A stretch of 36,219 nt of DNA from an uncultured Clostridia bacterium (GTDB lineage: Bacteria; Bacillota; Clostridia; Christensenellales; Borkfalkiaceae). Below are positions 1 through 6,335 of this stretch, piece by piece (position 1 is the stretch's first letter; each line of letters begins with the position of its first letter). Both the position numbers and the translations under genes were made by a program. The notes below the pieces were generated by a model. The model made no database searches and was not told the origin of the DNA. It was given only the letters and a program-made list of their open reading frames with translations. The stretch is taken from the NCBI GenBank assembly GCA_944368925.1, contig CALVXG010000020.1, forward strand, positions 1 to 36,219, in the 5' to 3' direction.

Positions 1-1368
1 GAATTTCAGAGAATGCTCAGCGACAGCGACAAGCCGCAGATCTGGGATATCGTGCTTGTATATGCCCTTGACAGATTCGGCAGAAATTCAATCGAAGTCG
101 CCGTCAATAAGCAGCGGCTGAAGAAAAACAATAAAATATTGATTTCCGCCACACAACGCACTTCCATGAACATCGACGGTTCACAAAACCTTGACGGCAT
201 AATTCTCGAAAATGTTATGATCGGGCTGGCGGAATACTACTCCGCAGAACTTTCCCAAAAGATACGAAGAGGAATGAATGAAAGCAGACAAAAAGGAAAT
301 TATACCGGCGGATTTGTACTGTTCGGATATCGCGTTGAAAATAAAAAATTGGTTATCCACGAAGACGAAGCACAAATCGTCAGACAAATTTTCAGCGATT
401 ATGCTTCCAACAAAAAAGTAACAAACATATTAAAAGAGCTGCAAGATAACGGAATCTTACACCGAGGAAAACCTTTTGCTATCAATACCCTCTACCGCCT
501 GTTGTCACTTGAAAAATATACAGGCGTGTATCATTATAAAGGACAAACCTTCAATAACATTTATCCGCAAATTATTTCCGTTGAATTATTTGAAACTGTA
601 AAAGCAAAAATCGAAAGCAACAAATATGGCAAACACAAACCAGACGTTTGTTATCTGCTAAAAAACAAACTGAAATGCGGTTATTGCGGAATGCCAGTCA
701 GTTCTGATTCCGGGACATCAAAAAACGGTTTGATCATACGTTATTATAAGTGTAATTCAAAAAAAAGAAAAAAACAAGATTGTTCTCTCAATGCATTTCG
801 TAAAGAAGTCATCGAAAGCCTTGTAATCAATACAACCCTTGAAGTTTTTGCTTCCGATACCAATCTTCGTACGTTAGCAGAGAAAATTGCAGAAAGACAA
901 CTGATACGCCTGAATAACTGCTCTGTTTTAAATATTCTCCAAGAAGAACACACCAAAGTTTCTCAAGCAATCGAAAATATTTTAAAGAACGCAGAACAAG
1001 GCTTGATCACGAAATCTATACAGGAAAGATTGCAACAGTTAGAAGAAAAACAATCTTCTCTGCACGAGAAAATAGAAATCGAAAAATCAAAAACACGCCT
1101 TGTCCTAAAACCTGAAGACATAACACAGTATATCCGCAAAGCCCTGCAGAAAAAGCCAAGAGAACTAATTGACCTGCTCGTTAAAGAAGTGATTGTCTTT
1201 AACGACAAAATACAAATCATTTACAACTATACAAAAAATCCTGATGACCTTGATCATCAGGATTTTATTTTTTATTCTACAAACAGCATCTTTAAACTTA
1301 TCCGTAAAAAATCCTACATCCCGGAAGAAACCGTATCCTGCGAATATAAAATTGAATGTATCGCATAA
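1..1368 (+). CDS. Large serine recombinase, 3' part (5' end outside window)
   Basis: The reading frame is open from the first base, so the gene is cut by the window edge. The catalytic-serine segment, roughly the first 60 residues, is missing. What remains starts in the late resolvase domain (VLVYALDRFGRN, then the GLAEYYSAELSQKIRRGM helix), followed by the recombinase domain (about residues 90-200). Next comes a zinc ribbon with the pairs CGYCG and YKC...DC (about 220-265), and then a long charged coiled-coil region typical of large serine integrases. The gene is visibly richer in A+T than its neighbours, consistent with a mobile element. It reads toward ssrA, and its TAA stop lies inside the T-run of the ssrA terminator. 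The family inserts or excises elements by site-specific recombination. Which element it belongs to cannot be seen here. Confidence 0.93.
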   Translation, partial: EFQRMLSDSDKPQIWDIVLVYALDRFGRNSIEVAVNKQRLKKNNKILISATQRTSMNIDGSQNLDGIILENVMIGLAEYYSAELSQKIRRGMNESRQKGNYTGGFVLFGYRVENKKLVIHEDEAQIVRQIFSDYASNKKVTNILKELQDNGILHRGKPFAINTLYRLLSLEKYTGVYHYKGQTFNNIYPQIISVELFETVKAKIESNKYGKHKPDVCYLLKNKLKCGYCGMPVSSDSGTSKNGLIIRYYKCNSKKRKKQDCSLNAFRKEVIESLVINTTLEVFASDTNLRTLAEKIAERQLIRLNNCSVLNILQEEHTKVSQAIENILKNAEQGLITKSIQERLQQLEEKQSSLHEKIEIEKSKTRLVLKPEDITQYIRKALQKKPRELIDLLVKEVIVFNDKIQIIYNYTKNPDDLDHQDFIFYSTNSIFKLIRKKSYIPEETVSCEYKIECIA

Positions 1369-1412
1369 AAAACAACCTCAACCGCCCTCTTTTATGAGTT
1401 CAGCTGAGGTTG
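1367..1412 (-). terminator. Rho-independent terminator of ssrA
   Basis: Read on the minus strand just after the tmRNA CCA end, arm CAACCTCA (1405-1412) pairs perfectly with TGAGGTTG (1373-1380). A run of six T follows, and it overlaps the stop codon of the convergent recombinase gene. The loop is long (about 24 nt). Confidence 0.75.
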
Positions 1413-1416
1413 CACT

Positions 1417-1789
1417 TGGTGGAGTAGGCGAGAGTCGAACTCGCGTCTTACAAGATTACCAAAAGGCTTTCTACACGTTTATGCCGCAATTATCTTAAAA
1501 TAAATCTCTCTGCGACCGAAAAAATTTATCCGCAGAAATCTGAATTCCGACGGTTTGCCGACTTCACATCAAACCGCCCGTTCCCTGCCTTGATTGACGC
1601 CCGCAGCCTTTCGGCAGGAACAAGGTGCGGACGAGCGCTTAATTAATTAAGCAGCGTATGCGAACTGTGCGTTCGCATTGTAGTTTGCATTGTCTGCATT
1701 TAAATTTAGGCCGAATGTTTTAACGAGGCCACTCGTTCCTCGACGTGCTTACCTTCCCGCGCACCTGCAATCGAAACCGGTGCTACCCC
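1417..1789 (-). ncRNA. ssrA: Transfer-messenger RNA (tmRNA)
   Basis: tmRNA rescues ribosomes stalled on broken mRNA and adds a degradation tag, working with SmpB (encoded at 5282-5731). The acceptor stem is clear: 5' GGGGTAG (1783-1789) pairs with CTACTCC, followed by ACCA ending at 1417. The T-arm-like GAGTTCGACTCTCGC segment lies just inside the 3' end. The tag reading frame occupies 1647-1697: GCA GAC AAT GCA AAC TAC AAT GCG AAC GCA CAG TTC GCA TAC GCT GCT TAA, encoding ADNANYNANAQFAYAA. The last residues (AYAA) resemble the usual ALAA/AYAA-type ClpXP signal. The length of 373 nt is normal for the one-piece form. ssrA has its own promoter upstream and its own terminator. Confidence 0.96.
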
Positions 1790-1795
1790 ATAGTA

Positions 1796-1812
1796 AGCGG
1801 AGAATCTCCGCT
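1796..1812 (-). other. Hairpin in the 5' precursor leader of tmRNA
   Basis: Between the predicted ssrA transcription start (about 1812) and the mature 5' end (1789) lies a 7-bp hairpin, AGCGGAG / CTCCGCT with a 3-nt loop. It would sit immediately 5' of the RNase P cleavage site. Read on the plus strand it is followed by CTTTTT, so it could also stop antisense transcription. Confidence 0.5.
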
Positions 1813-1818
1813 CTTTTT

Positions 1819-1847
1819 ATTATACTCTGTCTTTTTGAAAAATGCAA
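1819..1847 (-). promoter_or_regulatory. ssrA promoter
   Basis: On the minus strand, TTGCAT (1842-1847) and TATAAT (1819-1824) are separated by exactly 17 bp. The start would fall near 1812, about 23 nt before the mature tmRNA 5' end. Confidence 0.85.
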
Positions 1848-1854
1848 CCTTTCT

Positions 1855-2367
1855 CTATTCCCTTTCTTCTTCGGCTTTATCGTCTTTGCCTTTGAAGAAA
1901 AGAGGCACAATCTCTGCCGCGACGGCCGACAAAAAACCGAGGCCTGCCGTCAGCGTGGAAGGAAGCCCCCAAACGCCGAACGGAACGGCTATCCAAAGCA
2001 GTACGGCGGCCGCAAGAACAAAAATTACGTCTGCCGCGATACGGAAACCTATGTATTTCTTTTTATCCGTCTCCCCGCTTTCGTTATACGGAGAATATTT
2101 CCGTTCTTTTACGACCAGCGCCAGCGCACACAGCAGCAAGACCGTCAATACGCAGGCGATCAGCATCAGAATGACGATCACGACGGCAATGGCGATCCCC
2201 GCGCCCAATATTCCGATGACGGCGCCCATGCCTTCGGCACCCATCTCCGCAATTTTGCCCGGCAACAACGCCAGCGCATACACGCAGACCCACACGGCCG
2301 AACAGATAAAGCATATCACCGACGCAAATTTCAGCCAGAATACGCTCTTACACACTTTTAAATTCAT
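1855..2367 (-). CDS. Four-helix membrane protein, paralogue of the upstream gene
   Basis: A 170-residue protein with four hydrophobic segments: about residues 10-35, 48-85 (very long, Ile/Val/Ala-rich), 108-128 and 135-157. The C-terminus is charged and cytoplasmic-looking (KGKDDKAEEERE). It shares its plan and local sequence with the product of 2398-2910: the first helix has VWVCVYALALLP against VWLCVYAFAFLP, and the third has FRIAADVIFVLAAAVLL against FRILADAAVVALGAFLI. The start has a GAGGGAG Shine-Dalgarno. The gene is last in a run that may include metY-metA. I do not recognise a named family and assign no function. Confidence 0.85.
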   Translation of the reverse strand: MNLKVCKSVFWLKFASVICFICSAVWVCVYALALLPGKIAEMGAEGMGAVIGILGAGIAIAVVIVILMLIACVLTVLLLCALALVVKERKYSPYNESGETDKKKYIGFRIAADVIFVLAAAVLLWIAVPFGVWGLPSTLTAGLGFLSAVAAEIVPLFFKGKDDKAEEERE

Positions 2368-2397
2368 CTCTCTCCCTCTTTCATAAAACCGATCTTT

Positions 2398-2910
2398 CTA
2401 TTGCGTCAAAATTTTTCTCTTCCGCCTGACGGCGGCAAACTGCATTCCTTCTGCAAAAGCGGCAACGGCCATCGCCGCCCCTGCGGCAAGAAGCGAGGGC
2501 AATCGGTAGACGAGCATCTGACTTCCGCCCAATCCGTGCATAAAAAATATCAGAAAAGCACCCAGCGCAACAACGGCCGCGTCTGCCAAAATGCGAAAGA
2601 TCACATATCGCTTCAAATCTGCCCTTTCGTTATTATCCAGCACCGAAAAATCCTTTTCAAGTTTCGACACGCAAGCAATAAACAATCCCACGCCCAACGA
2701 CGTAAACGTGATAACCACCATTCCTATATTTACGACTATCAAAGTGATCGCCCAATTACTGCGTTCAATGTCTGAAAACTCATCCGAATCCAATGCGTGC
2801 GGCAAAAAAGCAAACGCATATACACAGAGCCAAACCGCCGCAAAAACCAAAAGCCCCGTCACGATCAGCTTTAAGACAAAAACCGTTCTACGTACCTCGT
2901 TTTTTTTCAT
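2398..2910 (-). CDS. Four-helix membrane protein, paralogue of the downstream gene
   Basis: A 170-residue protein with a basic N-terminus (MKKNEVRR), helices at about 10-35, 50-80, 105-125 and 133-155, and a basic tail (VRRKRKILTQ). Its relationship to the neighbouring 170-residue protein at 1855-2367 is plain from matching helices and identical length, so this is a tandem duplication that has diverged well. It begins 19 bp after the metA stop with a strong GGGGGGAG Shine-Dalgarno, so it is probably co-transcribed with metA. Its function is unknown; the pairing with metA does not by itself imply a role in methionine metabolism. Confidence 0.87.
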   Translation of the reverse strand: MKKNEVRRTVFVLKLIVTGLLVFAAVWLCVYAFAFLPHALDSDEFSDIERSNWAITLIVVNIGMVVITFTSLGVGLFIACVSKLEKDFSVLDNNERADLKRYVIFRILADAAVVALGAFLIFFMHGLGGSQMLVYRLPSLLAAGAAMAVAAFAEGMQFAAVRRKRKILTQ

Positions 2911-2929
2911 ATTCTCCCCCCTGCGCCTG

Positions 2930-3835
2930 CTAAATTTTAAACGGCGTTACCTGGTATACGTAATAGTTCAGCCAGTTCGTATAGAACAGGTTGGCCGCGC
3001 TCGTCCACGTCACTTTGACGTCCGTACAAGTGTCATCCGTAAAATAATTGAACGGACGATGAATGGGAAGTCCGCGCGAAACGTCGCGGTCGTATTCCTT
3101 TTTCAACGTATAACGGTCGTATTCCATATGCCCCGTCAAAAAGATCTTCTTGTTGTCGCGGCTCTTGGCGATCGAAAGTCCCGTGTACTCCGATTCGCTC
3201 AGAACGATAATGTCGTCGACCTTGCGCACGTCCTCCGTTCTCACGCTCGTATGGCGCGAATGGGGTATGTAAAACACGTCGTCGATGCCCTTCAGCAGCA
3301 GATCGTGCTGCTGAGGATCCTTCTTGTGCGGAAATATCCCGAATAATTTTTCGGGGAGCAGATATTTCTGAATCCCGTAATGATAATACAGTGCCGCCTG
3401 GGCACCCCAGCAGATATAGATGGTGCTCGTCACGTTCTGATCGGCAAAATCAAAAATCTTTTTCAGCTCGTCCCAGTAAGCGACCTCTTCGAAAGGCATC
3501 GTTTCCACGGGCGCGCCCGTGATGATCATTCCGTCGAAGTGTTTATCCTTGATGTCATCGAATTTCTTATAAAACCGTTCCAGATGCGCCGCGGCGGTAT
3601 TTTTGCTCTTGTACGATTCCGTATAGACCAGCGTGATGTTTACCTGCAGCGGGGAGTTGGACAAAAGGCGCATAAACTGCGTTTCCGTCTCCTCTTTGGT
3701 CGGCATGAGATTCAGAATGGCGATCTCCAACGGACGAATGTCCTGCGTGAAAGCGCGCTCGTCGCTCATCACAAAAATATTTTCCCGATGCAGCGCCGCA
3801 TAGGCAGGAATATCTTTCGGTATAACGATAGGCAT
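2930..3835 (-). CDS. metA: Homoserine O-acetyltransferase (MetA family)
   Basis: This enzyme activates homoserine by acylation, the first committed step of methionine synthesis. The 301 residues cover the whole MetA family length. Cys142 in ICWGAQAALYYHYGI is the acyl-enzyme nucleophile, and His236 and Glu238 (TGHMEYD) complete the active site. Residue 111 in GAPVETMPFEEV is Glu. In this family Glu111 favours acetyl-CoA and Gly111 (as in E. coli) favours succinyl-CoA, so the product is inferred to be O-acetylhomoserine. That is the substrate of MetY, encoded just upstream, and the pair makes biochemical sense. A long perfect hairpin lies between the two genes. No SAM riboswitch was seen. Confidence 0.95.
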   Translation of the reverse strand: MPIVIPKDIPAYAALHRENIFVMSDERAFTQDIRPLEIAILNLMPTKEETETQFMRLLSNSPLQVNITLVYTESYKSKNTAAAHLERFYKKFDDIKDKHFDGMIITGAPVETMPFEEVAYWDELKKIFDFADQNVTSTIYICWGAQAALYYHYGIQKYLLPEKLFGIFPHKKDPQQHDLLLKGIDDVFYIPHSRHTSVRTEDVRKVDDIIVLSESEYTGLSIAKSRDNKKIFLTGHMEYDRYTLKKEYDRDVSRGLPIHRPFNYFTDDTCTDVKVTWTSAANLFYTNWLNYYVYQVTPFKI

Positions 3836-3924
3836 AGCATTCTCCTTCTTTTGTCATTGGCGGCAAACGTTCCGTCGCCCCGACGTTTCCGCGCGACCGC
3901 GACCCGTCCTGCGATCGGTACCGC

Positions 3925-3959
3925 CGCCCGAAATGCCGTCTTTTACGGCATTTCGGGCG
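3925..3959 (-). terminator. 15-bp perfect hairpin between metY and metA
   Basis: Arms CGCCCGAAATGCCGT (3925-3939) and ACGGCATTTCGGGCG (3945-3959) pair fully around a 5-nt loop. No T-run follows in either direction. It is therefore more likely a processing, stability or attenuation element inside the operon than a full terminator. It lies about 90 bp before the metA start. Confidence 0.5.
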
Positions 3960-3975
3960 CTCGGCAATACTTTGC

Positions 3976-5247
3976 TTAAATCTTTGCCAGGGCCTGGTCG
4001 ATATCGGCGATGATGTCTTCGGGATTTTCGATCCCCACCGACAGGCGCACCAGGTTTTCGGGGACGCCCGCCTGTTCGAGCTCCTCTTTCGAGAGCTGGC
4101 GGTGCGTGGTGGAAGCGGGGTGCAGAACGCAGCTTCTCACGTCTGCGACGTGCGTTTCCTGCGTGATCATTTTGAGACCTTCCATGAATGCCGCCGCCTT
4201 TTTCACGTCGCCCTTGATGCCGAAGCTCAGCATGCCGCCCTGCCCGTCGGGCAGATATTTTTCGGCGAGTTTATGATATTTGTTGTCGGGCAAAGACGCG
4301 TGCCATACCCAGTCGATTTTCGGGTGTTTGGCAAGATAAGCCGCCACTTTTTTCGCGTTCGAAGCATGCCGCTCCATGCGCAACGCGAGCGTGTCGCAGC
4401 CGATCCAGCTCAAAAACGCGTTCTGCGGGCTCATGATCGCGCCCATGTCGCGGATCATCTGCACGCGGCATTTCGTCGCAAACTGCGCCGCAGGCAGATC
4501 CGCATACACCAGCCCGTGATAGCTCTCGTCCGGCGTATTGAACGACGCATAGCGGGGATTGCCCTTGAAATTGAAGTTCCCGCCGTCCACGACCACGCCG
4601 CCGAGCGCCGCCGCATGCCCGTCCAGGTATTTGGACGACGAATGAATGATAATGTTCGCACCCCATTCGAACGGACGGCAGAAAATCGGCGTCGCCAGCG
4701 TATTGTCCACCGCGAACAGCACGCCGTACTTTTTGGAGATCGCCGCGATCTTGTCAAAATCCAGAATCTTGATGGAAGGGTTCGCCACCGTTTCCGTAAA
4801 GATGAGTTTGGTCTTGTCGTCGATCAGTTTTTCGATCTCTTCCGCGGGCGCATCGGGGTCAAAGAAGCGCGTCTCGATCCCCAGTTTGGGCAGCGTGACC
4901 GCAAAAAGATTGAACGTGCCGCCGTAAATCGCGGAAGAGGATACGATATTGTCCCCCTGCCCGCAGATGGTAAACGCCATCATCGTGGCCGCAGACATTC
5001 CCGACGCACAGCCGATCGCCGCTACGCCGCCTTCCAGCTCCGCTACCTTTCCTTCGAACGCCGCCACCGTCGGGTTGGCAAGACGGGAATAAAAATATCC
5101 CTCCGCTTTCAGATCGAACAGATCCGCCATGCCCTGCGTACTTTCGTAAAAATAAGTCGTGCTCTGCACGATGGGCGGAATCCTCGATTCCCCCGATTTC
5201 GGGCGGTAACCGCCCTGCACACAAATCGTATCTCTTTTATAAGCCAT
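3976..5247 (-). CDS. metY: O-acetylhomoserine sulfhydrylase (PLP enzyme)
   Basis: A 423-residue Cys/Met-metabolism PLP enzyme. It most likely joins O-acetylhomoserine with sulfide (or methanethiol) to make homocysteine (or methionine). PLP binding shows as Lys206 in HSSSKYLDGH, Asp181 in AVDNTLATP, the YSRLANPT segment near residue 53, and the SGMSAAT turn near 82. Length and the N-terminal QGGYRPKSGESRIPPIVQSTTY match the sulfhydrylase branch rather than the shorter gamma-lyases (about 380-400 residues), although a methionine gamma-lyase role cannot be excluded. It starts 34 bp after smpB with AAAGGAG upstream, and metA follows, so a smpB-metY-metA transcript is likely. Confidence 0.93.
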   Translation of the reverse strand: MAYKRDTICVQGGYRPKSGESRIPPIVQSTTYFYESTQGMADLFDLKAEGYFYSRLANPTVAAFEGKVAELEGGVAAIGCASGMSAATMMAFTICGQGDNIVSSSAIYGGTFNLFAVTLPKLGIETRFFDPDAPAEEIEKLIDDKTKLIFTETVANPSIKILDFDKIAAISKKYGVLFAVDNTLATPIFCRPFEWGANIIIHSSSKYLDGHAAALGGVVVDGGNFNFKGNPRYASFNTPDESYHGLVYADLPAAQFATKCRVQMIRDMGAIMSPQNAFLSWIGCDTLALRMERHASNAKKVAAYLAKHPKIDWVWHASLPDNKYHKLAEKYLPDGQGGMLSFGIKGDVKKAAAFMEGLKMITQETHVADVRSCVLHPASTTHRQLSKEELEQAGVPENLVRLSVGIENPEDIIADIDQALAKI

Positions 5248-5281
5248 AACCGTGTCTCCTTTTTTATTCGTTCCGCTGCGC

Positions 5282-5731
5282 TCACGAAAATTCTTTGAGC
5301 CTTCTTTCCGTATCGCGCTTTAAGTCTTTTTCCTTTAACGATTGTTTTTTATCGTACGTGTGTTTGCCGCGGCATAAAGCCACTTCCGCCTTGATGAGCG
5401 AATCTTTGAAATAAATTTTCAGCGGTACGAGCGTATATCCTTTCTCGTTGACTTTGCCGACGATCTTCGCGATCTCCGACTTATGCAGGAGCAGCCTGCG
5501 GTCGCGCCGCGAATCGCGCGTATTGAACGCGCCGCTCTTGTCGTATACCGCTATGTGCATGTTCTTCAGGGTGACTTCTCCCTTTCGCACAAAACAAAAG
5601 CTGTCGTTCAGATTGCAGTTGTTTTTCCGTATGGACTTGACTTCGCTCCCTTCCAGAACGATCCCCGCTTCGAATTTGTCTTCGATAAAATATTCAAATC
5701 CGGCCGATTTATTGACCGCAACAATTTTCAT
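5282..5731 (-). CDS. smpB: SsrA-binding protein SmpB
   Basis: SmpB binds tmRNA and takes it to stalled ribosomes. The 149-residue length is usual. The family core is visible: YFIEDKFEAGIVLEGSEVKSIR near residues 14-35, the RDSRRDRRLLLHKSEI segment (about 72-88), the YTLVPLKIYFKDSLIKAEVALCRGKHTYDKK stretch (about 99-129), and a basic C-terminal tail with KRDTERRLKEF that reads the empty mRNA channel. Its start overlaps the stop of the GNAT gene by 4 bp (ATGA), suggesting coupled translation. Its RNA partner ssrA lies 3.5 kb downstream on the same strand. Confidence 0.98.
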   Translation of the reverse strand: MKIVAVNKSAGFEYFIEDKFEAGIVLEGSEVKSIRKNNCNLNDSFCFVRKGEVTLKNMHIAVYDKSGAFNTRDSRRDRRLLLHKSEIAKIVGKVNEKGYTLVPLKIYFKDSLIKAEVALCRGKHTYDKKQSLKEKDLKRDTERRLKEFS

Positions 5732-6243
5732 ATCTCTCCCCTTTCCGACGCAAGCAAACCGTAAACCGCCGCATCGTAAAACTGTCCGTTTTTAAAAACA
5801 CTCTGCCGCAAAACACCTTCCTTTTGAAACCCGCATTTTTCCAGAACACGGCAGGACGCAACATTCGGAACAAAAACTTCCGCCTGAATACGGTTGACAT
5901 CTGACGAAGAAAACATTTCTTCGCAAAACAAACCTACCGCCGTTGTCATAAGGCCTTTATTCCAAAAATCCGGCGCAAGCCAATACCCCAGCTCGGCACA
6001 AAACCGCATCGCTCCGCGCTTACATGCCGCACTGATTCCTCCGATCACTTTTTTATCTGAAACGATCGCCCGATGATACGCTTTGCCATCCGAGAGGACA
6101 TTCCCGATAAACCATTCCGCATCCTGCAAGGTATAAGGATTCGGAAAACCTTCGTTCAACCAGCTGACGATCCTCACGTCGTTCGCACTTTCGGCAAGCG
6201 AATTTGCAAAAGACATTTCCCATTTTTTCAGTTCAAACCGCAT
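5728..6243 (-). CDS. GNAT-family N-acetyltransferase (RimJ/RimL-like)
   Basis: A 171-residue GNAT protein. The acetyl-CoA-binding region is recognisable around residues 85-110 (ELGYWLAPDFWNKGLMTTAVGLF). The typical C-terminal block VFVPNVASCRVLEKCGFQKEG lies at about 123-143, as in the RimJ/RimL/YdaF group that acetylates protein N-termini or small amines. I chose the ATG at 6243 because a longer frame would run into rnr on the same strand in another frame; AAGGTG lies just upstream, and a promoter with an extended -10 precedes it. The substrate is unknown. It sits between rnr and smpB and overlaps smpB by 4 bp. Confidence 0.9.
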   Translation of the reverse strand: MRFELKKWEMSFANSLAESANDVRIVSWLNEGFPNPYTLQDAEWFIGNVLSDGKAYHRAIVSDKKVIGGISAACKRGAMRFCAELGYWLAPDFWNKGLMTTAVGLFCEEMFSSSDVNRIQAEVFVPNVASCRVLEKCGFQKEGVLRQSVFKNGQFYDAAVYGLLASERGEI

Positions 6244-6273
6244 AGAACACCTTCCCGAGCCGTCTGCCTTTTT

Positions 6274-6282
6274 ATTATAACA
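6274..6282 (-). promoter_or_regulatory. Extended -10 promoter for the GNAT-smpB unit
   Basis: On the minus strand, TGT precedes TATAAT (6274-6279) in the 92-bp gap after rnr. The -35 region is weak, as is common with an extended -10. This would give GNAT and smpB expression independent of rnr. Confidence 0.6.
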
Positions 6283-6335
6283 CAGATCGGTGAAAATTAA
6301 CAGATTTTCCGCAAATTTTTTCGTGCGGAACGGTT

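Noticed and set aside
5200-5290. SAM riboswitch (S-box) before metY
   Set aside because: Only 34 bp separate smpB from metY, too short for an S-box, and no such element was seen before metA.
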